A stretch of DNA of 13,419 bases from NCBI GenBank assembly GCA_019312705.1, contig JAFDCW010000200.1, positions 1 to 13,419 on the forward strand. Reading direction: 5' to 3'. The DNA is from Deltaproteobacteria bacterium (GTDB taxonomy: Bacteria > Myxococcota > Polyangia > Polyangiales > B10-G4). Shown here piece by piece: positions 1-7,829 of the stretch. Position 1 is the stretch's first letter; each line of letters starts with the position of its first letter. A program made the translations under genes and the position numbers. Below the pieces are notes generated by a model that saw only the letters and a list, made by a program, of their open reading frames with translations, ran no database searches and was not told where the DNA came from.

Positions 1-1466
1 CAAGCGCCCCCGACGCGCCAGACTTGGCCGTCGCCATCATCGGTGCCGGTTTCGCCGGCCTCGGCATGGCCATCAAGCTCAAAGACGCGGGGCGCCACGA
101 CTTTCAGATATTCGAAGCGGCGTCCGGGCTCGGCGGAACCTGGCGCGACAATACCTACCCGGGTTGCGCCTGCGACATCCCGAGCCACCTCTATTCGTAT
201 TCGTTCGAGCAGAAGCCCGACTGGACGCGGACCTTCGGGCCGTGGTGGGAGATCCTCGAGTACCTCGAGCACTGCGCCGACAAGTACGCGGTTCGGCCGC
301 ACATACGCTTCGACTCGCCAGTCACGGCGGCCGCCTGGGACGACGACGCGCGGCTCTGGCGCATCACCATCAACGGCTCAGAAGAGGTCACGGCGCGCGT
401 CCTCGTCGCCGGGACGGGGCCCTTCCAGCGCCCTCGGTACCCGGACGTGCCGGGCCTCGATTCGTTCGAGGGCCCAGTCATGCACTCGGCCCGGTGGGAC
501 CACGACGTCGACCTCCGGGGCAAAGAGGTCGCCGCCATCGGAACCGGCGCGAGCGCCATCCAGTTCGTCCCCGAGGTCGCGAAGGAAGCCCAGACGCTGC
601 ACGTTTTTCAGCGCACGCCGCCGTGGGTCCTCGCCAAGCAGGACATGCCGGTCTCCGACGCGTGGCGTGAGCGCTTCGTCCGGTCGCCGTGGCTGACGTC
701 CGCGGTGCGCAACGGCATTTACCTCGCAGCAGAGTCGATGGGGGCCGGCTTCGTGGTGGACCCGCGCCTCATGCGGGTCCGCGAGGCCCTCGCCAGGCGC
801 TTCATCCGCCAGTCGATTGCCGACCCGGCGCTCCGGGCGAAGGTCACGCCCGACTACACCATGGGCTGCAAGCGCATCCTCTACTCCAACGACTACTACC
901 CGGCCCTCTGCCGCGACAACGTGCATCTCGAGACCGACCCCATCGAGACCATCACTCGGGACTCGGTCGTGACTCGAGATGGTACTTCGCGAAAGGTCGA
1001 CGCGATCGTCCTCGGTACGGGCTTTGTCGTCGACGAGTTCCTGACCCACGTATCGGTGCGCGGCAGAGACGGCCTCGCGCTCAACGACGCGTGGCAAAAG
1101 GGCGCCGAGGCCTACTACGGCATCACCGTCGCCGACTTCCCGAACCTCTTCCTGCTCGTCGGTCCCAATACCGGCCTCGGTCACAACTCGATCGTCTTCA
1201 TGATCGAGGCCCAGGTTCACTACATCATGAAGTGCCTCGACCGCATGGACCGGGACGGCCTCACCTCCCTCGAGGTGCGCGCGTCCGAACAGCGCCTCTT
1301 CAACGAGCGCCTGATGGACCGCATGGGGCACATGGTGTGGTCGAGCGGCTGCCAGAGCTGGTACCTCGACCAGGCGGGACGCAACTTCACCATCTGGCCG
1401 GGCTTCACCACCGAGTACTGGCTGCGCACCCGGCGCCCGGACCCCCGGGCCTTCCGCGGGCGCTGA
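1..1466 (+). CDS. Baeyer-Villiger-type FAD/NADPH monooxygenase, 5' end outside window
   Basis: Class B flavoprotein monooxygenase that would insert oxygen next to a ketone or hydroxylate a substrate, using FAD and NADPH. Numbering from the TTG at 24, the FAD-binding GAGFAG lies at residues 7-12 and GLGGTW at 35-40. The Baeyer-Villiger fingerprint FxGxxxHxxxW(P/D) is complete at 148-159 (F148, G150, H154, W158, D159). The NADPH Rossmann motif GTGASA is at 173-178. The frame stays open to the left edge, reading SAPDAPD before the TTG, and no ribosome site precedes that TTG. Family members usually carry a few residues before the first beta strand, so the true start is probably just outside the window. 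About 480 residues are present, close to the usual 490-550. The gene ends convergently with an outer-membrane protein gene 18 bp away. The substrate cannot be told from sequence. Confidence 0.88.
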   Translation, partial: SAPDAPDLAVAIIGAGFAGLGMAIKLKDAGRHDFQIFEAASGLGGTWRDNTYPGCACDIPSHLYSYSFEQKPDWTRTFGPWWEILEYLEHCADKYAVRPHIRFDSPVTAAAWDDDARLWRITINGSEEVTARVLVAGTGPFQRPRYPDVPGLDSFEGPVMHSARWDHDVDLRGKEVAAIGTGASAIQFVPEVAKEAQTLHVFQRTPPWVLAKQDMPVSDAWRERFVRSPWLTSAVRNGIYLAAESMGAGFVVDPRLMRVREALARRFIRQSIADPALRAKVTPDYTMGCKRILYSNDYYPALCRDNVHLETDPIETITRDSVVTRDGTSRKVDAIVLGTGFVVDEFLTHVSVRGRDGLALNDAWQKGAEAYYGITVADFPNLFLLVGPNTGLGHNSIVFMIEAQVHYIMKCLDRMDRDGLTSLEVRASEQRLFNERLMDRMGHMVWSSGCQSWYLDQAGRNFTIWPGFTTEYWLRTRRPDPRAFRGR

Positions 1467-1472
1467 CGCCCG
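1457..1472 (+). terminator. Hairpin over the monooxygenase stop codon, terminator-like
   Basis: CGGGCG and CGCCCG form a perfect 6-bp stem around a CTGA loop that contains the TGA stop. It sits between two convergent genes and could act in both directions. No T-tract follows, so it is not a classical intrinsic terminator. Confidence 0.35.
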
Positions 1473-1484
1473 GGGCGCTTCCGT

Positions 1485-2150
1485 TCAGTGGCTGAAGCTG
1501 AAGCGCGCACCGACGCGCAGGAGGATCGCCCCGGACCATCGGGCCGGGGAGACCTCGTCGGCGACGGCCCAGAGCCCGCGGCCCCGGAGGGCGATGCCGA
1601 CGACGGCCCCCGTGTCATATCCGCCGATCACGTGGTCGACGGCCAGGGTCAGGGTGCCGCCGACGACGAAGGAATCGTGGGCGTTGTAGGTCACGCCCTC
1701 GGCCTGCATCTCCGGGGTGCAGTTGTCCGGGCACCTCGAATCGAAAGAGCCCTGGCTCACGCCAAAGCTCGGTCCGAGGCCGATGGTCAGCACCTCCGTG
1801 GTGAGGAAAGGCAGGCGTTTGACGAAGCTGGGCTCGACCGTGAAGTGGAAGAGCGCGGGGCTCGGGTCGCCTTGTACGCCGAAGCCGCTCACCAGATTCA
1901 GGCCAAAGCCCCACCCGGCGCCGCCCACCCAGTCTGCGCCCAGGCCAATCTCCATGCCTGCCCGGCTGTCGATGCCCGCCGGTGCCCCGGGGGCGCCGCC
2001 GATACGCGGACCGAGCTCGAGGTAGGGGCTCATGGTCCAGGGATCATCGGAGTCTTCGTAGGCTTGAGCGGATGCGTCGCACGGCGCGGCGGCGACCATG
2101 AGGGCGACCATCGCCATCGCAGCGAAGAGCTTCTCGAGTCGCGCCATCAT
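1485..2150 (-). CDS. Secreted beta-barrel-like outer-membrane protein, function unknown
   Basis: A 221-residue protein with a clear signal peptide: basic MMARLEK, a hydrophobic stretch at about 8-22, and a predicted cleavage after ASA (26-28). The mature part is rich in Gly and in alternating hydrophobic/polar strands (for example YLELGPRIGG and EIGLGADWVG). It ends in a strand, ARFSFSH, which resembles a barrel terminal strand except for the final His. A short Cys pair (DSRCPDNC) sits in a loop. The start overlaps the stop of the upstream gene as ATGA, and GGAGG lies 9 nt before the first ATG, so the two are probably translationally coupled. A second ATG follows immediately and either could be used. 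I do not recognise a named family. An opacity/OmpW-like small barrel is a possible alternative. Confidence 0.75.
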   Translation of the reverse strand: MMARLEKLFAAMAMVALMVAAAPCDASAQAYEDSDDPWTMSPYLELGPRIGGAPGAPAGIDSRAGMEIGLGADWVGGAGWGFGLNLVSGFGVQGDPSPALFHFTVEPSFVKRLPFLTTEVLTIGLGPSFGVSQGSFDSRCPDNCTPEMQAEGVTYNAHDSFVVGGTLTLAVDHVIGGYDTGAVVGIALRGRGLWAVADEVSPARWSGAILLRVGARFSFSH

Positions 2151-3091
2151 TGCCTGAAGCCTCCGAGACTGAAGGTGAGCAGCCCCTCGACGCCCTGGTC
2201 GTCGACGCGCTCGACCGCCGATACGCTGAAACGCAGCTCGATGCCGGCCCGCTTCGTGACGTGAAGGCGGATGGGCATGCTGAAGCGCGCGTAAAAGCCT
2301 GGGGACGCGCCCTCCCGGAAGGTCGCGCCGAGCTCGGGGATGAAGACCGAGATGAGGGTGGGCACGGCCCAGGCCGTGCCTTCGATGCGATTCTCCGCCT
2401 CGAAGGCCAACCCCACGTTCGCGATGAAGCCGTCATTCTGGGAGGAGAGGGCGGCGAGGTAGCCGCCACGCACCATCAGGCGCATGCGGTCTCCGAAGAA
2501 GAGCGTCTCGTGCATGCGCGCGTTGTCGTAGATGCGCTCGCCCCGGGCAGCGACGAGCACGCCGATGGACCCGGTGGCGCCGAGCAGCGCGCCGCCGCCA
2601 GCGCCGAGGGTCCCGGCGGTAGCGAGCAGTCCCGCGTGCAAGAAGACGCCCTCACCGTCGTCGCCGTCGTCGTTGGTCTCGGGGTGGTACCCGAAGGCGT
2701 AGCTGATGCCGCTGAAGTGCGCGTCACCGGTCAGCTCCGCGATTTCTTCGTTGAACCCGCCAACGCTCGTGGGCCATGAGGAGACGTCGCCGACCGAATG
2801 GCCGAGACGGAGAAGGTTTCCGGGCCCGGGGCAGGTCGGGACCGTGCATTGCTCGTGGTCGACGACCGGGGCGCACCGGGTCACGGTACAGACCGACAGC
2901 GGCACGCGGTTGGGCTCCCAGGCCACGTCGTCATCGAGCAGCACCGCCGGGAGGTTGCCGTCCACGGTCATGCCCATGGCTCGCCGGGGCGATGGCGCCT
3001 GGGATTCGGCCTCCATCTGAGCTCGGGCGCCCTCCGGCGTGCCGACCACGACCAGGATTCCGAGCGAAAAAGCCAAGGCGAAGCGCGGCAT
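2147..3091 (-). CDS. Secreted outer-membrane-type protein with N-terminal Cys cluster, function unknown
   Basis: A 314-residue protein. I chose the ATG at 3091 because it follows a GGGAG ribosome site by about 5 nt and begins a good signal peptide (MPRFALAFSLGILVVVG, cleavage after ARA at 22-24). The longer open frame to 3148 would place unlikely Pro-rich residues in front. After the signal come a low-complexity stretch and four cysteines (68, 73, 82, 87) in a CTVTRC...CTVPTC pattern that could form disulfides in the periplasm. A Gly/Ala-rich segment and many amphipathic strands follow, suggesting a beta-barrel C-terminal half (for example MRLMVRGGYLAAL, ending LLTFSLGGFRQ). It is the first gene of a two-gene unit, and its TGA overlaps the next ATG. 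The family is not recognised. Confidence 0.75.
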   Translation of the reverse strand: MPRFALAFSLGILVVVGTPEGARAQMEAESQAPSPRRAMGMTVDGNLPAVLLDDDVAWEPNRVPLSVCTVTRCAPVVDHEQCTVPTCPGPGNLLRLGHSVGDVSSWPTSVGGFNEEIAELTGDAHFSGISYAFGYHPETNDDGDDGEGVFLHAGLLATAGTLGAGGGALLGATGSIGVLVAARGERIYDNARMHETLFFGDRMRLMVRGGYLAALSSQNDGFIANVGLAFEAENRIEGTAWAVPTLISVFIPELGATFREGASPGFYARFSMPIRLHVTKRAGIELRFSVSAVERVDDQGVEGLLTFSLGGFRQ

Positions 3092-3103
3092 GGGGTCTCC
3101 CGA
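3083..3103 (-). promoter_or_regulatory. Ribosome binding site deciding the start at 3091
   Basis: On the minus strand GGGAGA lies 4-5 nt before the ATG at 3091. It supports this start over the upstream ATGs at 3121 and 3148. Confidence 0.6.
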
Positions 3104-3165
3104 CGGCCCAGGGGCCGGCATGGTCTGAGGGAAAGCCCATGACACCACGTCAGCCCCGCGAGTTG

Positions 3166-3174
3166 TGCTCTAAT
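3166..3174 (+). promoter_or_regulatory. Extended -10-like element for the 3181 gene, possible leaderless start
   Basis: TGCTCTAAT is a TGn extension plus TCTAAT, one mismatch from TATAAT. It ends 6 nt before the GTG at 3181, and there is no Shine-Dalgarno sequence in between. Transcription from it would begin at or next to the start codon. Similar elements precede the genes at 4063, 6467 and 12202. Confidence 0.45.
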
Positions 3175-3180
3175 GCGCCC

Positions 3181-4020
3181 GTGAACGAGGTCCTGAAATT
3201 TCTCGAGCTCTGCGCGAGCGAGCTCGGCGGCACCGATGCCAAACTCGAAATCGGGGGTTCGGACCCCGACGACGCTCGGCTGATCTGGTCGATGACCGAG
3301 GCGGAGTTCCGCCTCGTGGTCCGGTTTGCCGACGCGCCCCGAGACCGCGAACTGAAGCAAGAGCGCCTCGACGCCCTCGCCGCGACCTTCACCCAGCTCG
3401 GCCGTGTGATCTCCGAGGCTCTCCCCCGGGAGGCGATCTCGAGCGCCCGGCGTGAACTGGGGGACTTGCTCCGGGACCTCGCACGCCTGGTCGGAGCCGA
3501 GCGCGCGGTCGTCGTGGACGGGACCTCGCCGGTGTTCTTCGGCGACTCCCACGGCGCGGGGCAGCACTTCGAGGCCGCCGACGCAGCATTCATCGCCCGG
3601 AGCATCGATCACTCGGGGCTCTCCCTCGACGACCTCGCCCAGGTCCTCGACGGCGAAGAACTACCCGATGGCCCTGCCGTGAAGAGCCTCGACCCGGGCG
3701 CAATCGGGCAACTGGCCGAGCTCACCGCGCCGCCCCTCGGGGTCGCCCGGGCTGCGGAGTTGCGCCTCGCTCTCGCCGTGGCCGACGTGCGAGCCGCTCC
3801 GGCCGAGGCGCGGCAGGTGCGTGACGGAGTCGCCCCCCACATCAGTCGACCCTTTGCCCAGCTCTACCGGGCAGTGCTGATCTTCGCCAAGCCCTTCTCG
3901 GAGATGCACGCCGACGGCCATCTGGTCCGGGCGCTGCCGGTCATCCAGCAGAAGACCCTGGCGTTGCCGCCGGAGGACCCGAAGGGCGGCGCGAAGATTC
4001 AGCGTCTCCGGCCAACCTGA
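3181..4020 (+). CDS. Conserved-looking cytoplasmic protein of unknown function, possibly GAF/roadblock-like
   Basis: A 279-residue soluble protein with no signal peptide or membrane segment. An ATG at 3139 is in frame, but residues added from it (TPRQPRELCSNAP) look non-coding. The GTG at 3181 sits just behind a -10-like element, so I prefer it. A helical region covers about 55-105. It is followed by LLRDLARLVGAERAVVVDG, which resembles the first helix and strand of a GAF or roadblock-type sensor fold. The C-terminal third (LYRAVLIFAKPFSEMHADG onward) looks like another strand-helix unit and ends in a basic Pro-rich tail. I cannot assign a function. A regulatory or scaffold role is only a guess. 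It lies 42 bp before asnS in the same direction, but asnS appears to have its own promoter. Confidence 0.7.
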   Translation: MNEVLKFLELCASELGGTDAKLEIGGSDPDDARLIWSMTEAEFRLVVRFADAPRDRELKQERLDALAATFTQLGRVISEALPREAISSARRELGDLLRDLARLVGAERAVVVDGTSPVFFGDSHGAGQHFEAADAAFIARSIDHSGLSLDDLAQVLDGEELPDGPAVKSLDPGAIGQLAELTAPPLGVARAAELRLALAVADVRAAPAEARQVRDGVAPHISRPFAQLYRAVLIFAKPFSEMHADGHLVRALPVIQQKTLALPPEDPKGGAKIQRLRPT

Positions 4021-4045
4021 CCGGCGCGACGAGGCGCGCCGCCTG

Positions 4046-4054
4046 TGCTACCTA
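4046..4054 (+). promoter_or_regulatory. Extended -10-like element for asnS, possible leaderless start
   Basis: TGC plus TACCTA ends 8 nt before the ATG at 4063, with GCGGCCCC between. No Shine-Dalgarno sequence is present and no convincing -35 is seen, as expected for an extended -10 promoter. Confidence 0.45.
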
Positions 4055-4062
4055 GCGGCCCC

Positions 4063-5466
4063 ATGGCCGCCGCAAAACGCATCGTCGAAATCCTCGCCGG
4101 AGACCCCGCCGTCGGGTCCACCGTCGTCGTCCAAGGGTGGGTCCGCACCCGCCGTGACTCGAAGGCTGGGCTCTCCTTCATCAATCTGCACGACGGCTCG
4201 TGTTTCGGCATGCTGCAGATCGTCGCGCCGAGTGAGCTCGCCGAGTACCAGGACACGGTGCTCAAGATCACCAGCGGTTGCTCCGTGCGAGTTACCGGCG
4301 AGGTCGTCGAGTCCCAGGGCAAGGGGCAGACCGTCGAGGTCCGCGCGAGCCAGGTCGAGGTCCTCGGCTGGGTCGAAGACCCGGACTCCTATCCGATGCA
4401 ACCCAAGCGTCACTCGATGGAGTTCCTCCGGGACCATGCCCACCTGCGCATGCGCACCAACGTCATCGGTGCCGTGACCCGGGTTCGCAATTGCCTCGCC
4501 CAGGCCGTGCACCGCTTCTTCCACGAGCGGGGCTTCTGCTGGATCCACACGCCGATCGTGACCACCAGTGACGCGGAGGGGGCCGGCGAGATGTTTCGGG
4601 TCTCGACCCTCGACCTCGCGAACCTGCCCCGGTCCGAAGACGGGTCCATCGACTTCGATCAGGACTTCTTTGGCCGCGAGACCTTCCTGACCGTCTCCGG
4701 GCAGCTCAACGTCGAGGCCTACTGCCTGGCGATGAGACAGGTCTATACCTTCGGGCCGACCTTCCGCGCCGAAAACTCCAATACCCGCCGTCACCTCGCC
4801 GAGTTCTGGATGATCGAACCCGAGATCGCATTCGCCGACCTCGACGACGACGTGCGCCTCGCCGAGGATTTCCTGAAGTACATCTTCAAGGCGGTCCTCG
4901 ACGAGCGCGGCGACGACATGGCGTTCTTCTCCAAGTTCGTCGACAAGATGGCGACGGAGCGCCTCGAAAAGCTGGTGACCTCGAAGTTCGAGTGCATGGA
5001 GTACGGCGACGCCGTTGCCCGCCTCGAGAAGGCGGACAAGAAGTTCGAGTTTCCGGTGAAGTGGGGCGTGGACCTCCAGTCCGAGCACGAGCGCTACCTC
5101 TCGGAGGAGGTCATCGGTGGGCCCCTGGCCCTCGTGAACTACCCCAAGGACATCAAGGCGTTCTACATGCGTCAGAACGACGACGGGAAGACCGTCGCCG
5201 CGATGGACGTGCTCGCGCCGGGCATCGGTGAGATCATCGGCGGCAGTCAGCGTGAAGAGCGCCTCGACGTCCTCGACGCCCGCATCCGCGAGATGGGCCT
5301 GCCCATCGAGCACTACGATTGGTACCGAGACCTCCGGCGCTACGGCACCGTGCCCCACGCGGGCTTCGGTCTCGGCTTCGAGCGCGCCGTGCAGTACGCG
5401 ACCGGCGTCGACAACATCCGCGACGTCATCCCGTTCCCCCGCGCCGTCGGCCAGGCCGAATTCTAA
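4063..5466 (+). CDS. asnS: Asparaginyl-tRNA synthetase
   Basis: Charges tRNA-Asn with asparagine in the cytoplasm, as a class IIb aminoacyl-tRNA synthetase. The 467 residues match the usual bacterial length. The N-terminal OB-fold anticodon-binding domain is at about 20-105 ([19 protein letters not shown]). Motif 2 is [21 protein letters not shown], starting at 234. The FRAENSNT form marks AsnRS rather than AspRS, which has FRDED. Motif 3, [10 protein letters not shown], is at 434-443, followed by [10 protein letters not shown] chose ATG 4063 over the in-frame GTG at 4045 because residue alignment begins there and the GTG falls within the -10-like element. Presence of a dedicated AsnRS means the cell need not rely on transamidation for Asn-tRNA, though both routes can coexist. 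The gene appears intact and monocistronic or nearly so. Confidence 0.97.
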   Translation: MAAAKRIVEILAGDPAVGSTVVVQGWVRTRRDSKAGLSFINLHDGSCFGMLQIVAPSELAEYQDTVLKITSGCSVRVTGEVVESQGKGQTVEVRASQVEVLGWVEDPDSYPMQPKRHSMEFLRDHAHLRMRTNVIGAVTRVRNCLAQAVHRFFHERGFCWIHTPIVTTSDAEGAGEMFRVSTLDLANLPRSEDGSIDFDQDFFGRETFLTVSGQLNVEAYCLAMRQVYTFGPTFRAENSNTRRHLAEFWMIEPEIAFADLDDDVRLAEDFLKYIFKAVLDERGDDMAFFSKFVDKMATERLEKLVTSKFECMEYGDAVARLEKADKKFEFPVKWGVDLQSEHERYLSEEVIGGPLALVNYPKDIKAFYMRQNDDGKTVAAMDVLAPGIGEIIGGSQREERLDVLDARIREMGLPIEHYDWYRDLRRYGTVPHAGFGLGFERAVQYATGVDNIRDVIPFPRAVGQAEF

Positions 5467-5481
5467 ACTGTATCGCCTGGA

Positions 5482-5543
5482 CCGCGATCCGCGGCGTGAG
5501 CCGGCACCGCTTCTTGCGCTGCCTGCTCACCTACGCGGCGTAG
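5482..5543 (+). other. Three consecutive hairpins downstream of asnS
   Basis: Within the 152-bp spacer, three inverted repeats sit almost end to end. CCGCG/CGCGG with an ATC loop spans 5482-5494. TGAGC-C-GGCA pairs with TGCC-T-GCTCA (nine pairs and one mismatch) around a 13-nt loop at 5497-5529. CTACG/CGTAG with a CGG loop spans 5531-5543. No U-tract follows. They may form the structured 3' end of the asnS message, a Rho-linked stop, or a leader for the hydrolase. No tRNA or known riboswitch is recognised. Confidence 0.4.
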
Positions 5544-5618
5544 GCTCCGCGGGCTGCTCAGAATCGGCACCATCTCACTTGCGCCTCACGCCCCATCCGA
5601 CACAGTTTTCGAGACTTC

Positions 5619-6428
5619 ATGCCGATCATCACCGTCGACGGACGCAAGGTCTTCTACGCCGAGACCAAAGGCCGGGAGCCGGCGGTGGTCCTCGTGCATA
5701 GCTCGGGCCTCGACCGGCGTCAGTGGGGCGCCGTGCGCCTCTCTTTGGAGTCGGGGCGTCGGGTGATCATTCCGGACCTTCCGGGGTATGGCCGCAGTGC
5801 CCCCTTCCACCGGGGTGACGAGTTCTCCCTCGACGATGACATCCGCGTGGTGACCGCGCTCCTCGAGCTCACCGAAGAGCCGGTGGTCCTCGTCGGCCAC
5901 AGCTACGGCGGCTTCTTGGCGCTCAAGGCTGCGGTCCGCACGCCCGACAAGGTTGCCGCCGTGCTCGTGCACGAGCCGGTCATCTGGGGCGTCTTCTACG
6001 GCCTCGGAGACGAAGAGAAGATCCAGGCGGTCGAGCGCGCCAACCGGGACGGCCGATTCATGGACCCGGTCCTCGGCGGGACCGAGCCCTGGTTTCGCGG
6101 CTTCATCGAGATATGGGGGGGCCCCGGCGCCTGGGACGCGCTTTCCCGGGAGCGCCGTGACGCGTTCCTCGCGGTGGGCCCGAAGGTCTTCGCTGAGGTA
6201 CGCGCGCTGACCTCCGACCGGACCCCGGTCACCGAGTATGCCGCCCTCTCTTGCCCCGTCGTCGTCACGGTGGGGGAGGGGACCCAACCCCTCGAACTGC
6301 ACGCGTGCCGGGCCCTCGCCGCCGCGGCAAAGGGCGTTCGTCTGGTCGAAATCCCCGGCGGCCACGTCGCTCCCATCGCGGCCCCAGCGCCCTTCGTCGC
6401 CGAGCTTCGCGCATTGCTCGCGGGTTGA
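5619..6428 (+). CDS. Alpha/beta-hydrolase fold protein
   Basis: A 269-residue cytoplasmic hydrolase with the classic fold order. VVLVHSSGLDRRQW (23-36) gives the oxyanion-hole region, and IPDLPGYGRS (51-60) follows. The nucleophile elbow GHSYGG is at 93-98 with Ser95. The catalytic His is in GGHVAP (His249). The usual acid after strand 7 is not obvious: where a G-x-x-D is expected the sequence reads VGEGTQP (219-223). Glu220, or Glu119 in VLVHEP after strand 6, could serve. A cap region lies at about 125-200. The substrate is unknown; esterase, lactonase or C-C hydrolase are all possible. The ATG at 5619 has only a weak upstream GAG. The gene stands 38 bp before the kinase and 152 bp after asnS. 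Confidence 0.85.
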   Translation: MPIITVDGRKVFYAETKGREPAVVLVHSSGLDRRQWGAVRLSLESGRRVIIPDLPGYGRSAPFHRGDEFSLDDDIRVVTALLELTEEPVVLVGHSYGGFLALKAAVRTPDKVAAVLVHEPVIWGVFYGLGDEEKIQAVERANRDGRFMDPVLGGTEPWFRGFIEIWGGPGAWDALSRERRDAFLAVGPKVFAEVRALTSDRTPVTEYAALSCPVVVTVGEGTQPLELHACRALAAAAKGVRLVEIPGGHVAPIAAPAPFVAELRALLAG

Positions 6429-6452
6429 TCGTGGTGCGGCCCTCAAATGCTC

Positions 6453-6458
6453 TACCAT
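6453..6458 (+). promoter_or_regulatory. -10-like TACCAT in front of the kinase gene
   Basis: TACCAT (TAnnnT) lies 8 nt upstream of the ATG at 6467, with TGC at 6448-6450 slightly farther away than a canonical extension. No Shine-Dalgarno sequence is present, so this fits the same leaderless arrangement seen at asnS. Confidence 0.4.
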
Positions 6459-6466
6459 TCTGACCC

Positions 6467-7826
6467 ATGGGTGAGCCCGCGACGAAGGAGACCTGGCTCG
6501 AGGGCGGGTGGGCTCGGGCGGTCACCGTCGTCGGCGTGCTCGTCGTCGTTTGGTCTGGGGAGATCATCCTGTCGACGATTGGCACCGGGACTCTCTCCCT
6601 CACCGATGTCGTCGCCGCCCTCGGGGCCCTCATCGCCTCTCTCGGGCTGCTCGCTTCGGTAAGCCGCAAGCGGCTCTCTCGCGCCCAATGGCAGTGGATT
6701 GGCTTCGCCTACATGCTGCTCCTGGTCGCGGCGACCGCGGTGTCCCGGCACGAAGGAGAGCCCGCGGTCCGTGGCTGGCCCGGCGGCGCGCTGATGGTGC
6801 TGCTCTATCCGGTGATGTTTCCCGCGACGCGGCGTTTTGCCTTCGCCTTCGGCATGTTCGCCATCGTCGTCGACATCATCGCGGCGGCGGTGATGGGCCG
6901 ACTGCCAACGGGCTTCGCCGGCTGGGTGGGGCTCTACCACGCGCACCTGATGGCAACTGTCTTCGCGGTCGCCATCGCCTACCTGACCCAGCGTGTGGGC
7001 CAGACCGAGCTGACGTCGAGCAGCCTCGGCAGCTACGAACTCGTCGAGAAGCTCGGCGAAGGCGGCATGGGCGAGGTGTGGCGGGCCAATCATGCGCTCC
7101 TCACGCGGGGTGCCGCGGTGAAGCTGATTCATGCCAAGCGCAAGCGCAGTGCAAAGAGCGAAGAGGCCTATCGGCGGCGCTTTGACCGCGAAGCCCAGGC
7201 CGCGTCGGGCCTCAGCTCTCCGCATACGGTAAAGATCTTCGAGTACGGCCGGCGCGAAGACGGCGTGCTCTTTTTTGCGATGGAGCTCGTCGACGGCCTC
7301 GACATGGTCGAGGTGGTCTTTCGGCAGCGCCCGTTGCCCGCCGAGCGCGTCGTGCACTTGCTGCGGCAGGTGTGTTTCTCCCTCGAAGAGGCCCAAGGGG
7401 GACCTGAAACTCACCCGCGACGGGGCCACTCCGGGGACCCCGGGCTTCATGGCGCCGGAGCAGATCCTCGCACCGAGCACAGTCGACCTCCGGGCGGACA
7501 TCTACGGCGTGGGCTGCCTCGCGTACTTCCTGGTCTCTGCGCGCCTCGTCTTCGAATCAGACGACTGGGACAAGGTGAAGATGTCTCATGTATCGGATCC
7601 TGTCGTGCTGCCCTCGGACCGGACGGAGATGGCCATCCACCCGGAAGTCGAAGCGGTGATCATGAAGTGCCTCGAGAAGGACGTGAAGGACCGCTACCAG
7701 TCGGCGCGGGACCTTGGCGATGCCCTCGGCGCCATCAAGTTCGAACGGCCCTGGACTCGGGACCGCGCCCGGGCCGAGTGGCAGGGCTACGAGTTCAAGT
7801 CTCGCGACTGGCATCGGACCGAGTGA
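6467..7826 (+). pseudogene. Membrane-anchored Ser/Thr protein kinase, disrupted by an internal deletion and frameshift
   Basis: Hanks-type kinase with an unusual order: five or six hydrophobic membrane segments come first (about residues 17-38, 45-64, 77-93, 106-120, 122-143, 155-174). The kinase N-lobe follows. The P-loop GEGGMGEVW is at 197-205, the ATP-binding Lys219 is in AAVKL, and the helix-C Glu is near 242. The frame is good to SLEEAQ (ending 7396). It then continues only in another frame with GDLKLTRDGATPGTPGFMAPEQ from 7398 to the TGA at 7824. The HRDxKxxN catalytic loop and the DFG motif, which belong exactly at this junction, are absent in every frame. About 40 codons therefore seem lost, by a number of bases not divisible by three. 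The C-lobe after APE looks intact (DLRADIYGVGCLAYFL, CLEKDVKDRYQS). As written it cannot make an active kinase. A collapsed assembly or sequencing error at a GC-rich hairpin remains possible. Confidence 0.82.
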
Positions 7827-7829
7827 AGG

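Noticed and set aside
378..1331. 317-codon minus-strand frame opposite the monooxygenase
   Set aside because: It lies wholly inside a well-supported gene and shows the Val/Asp/Glu-rich composition typical of antisense frames in high-GC DNA.
2776..3180. 5' extension of the 3181 gene to 2776
   Set aside because: It would overlap the opposite-strand outer-membrane protein gene and its signal peptide, and the added residues are Arg/Pro-rich noise.
4048..5358. Long open frame (436 codons) on the minus strand opposite asnS
   Set aside because: It is a GC-bias shadow of a firmly identified asnS; its translation is low-complexity and matches no domain.
5467..5618. tRNA or known riboswitch in the spacer after asnS
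   Set aside because: The hairpins do not make a cloverleaf, there is no TTC-arm or CCA end, and no known riboswitch core is visible.
7394..7400. Programmed ribosomal frameshift in the kinase gene
   Set aside because: A frameshift could restore the reading frame but not the missing HRD and DFG residues, so deletion or an assembly error explains it better.
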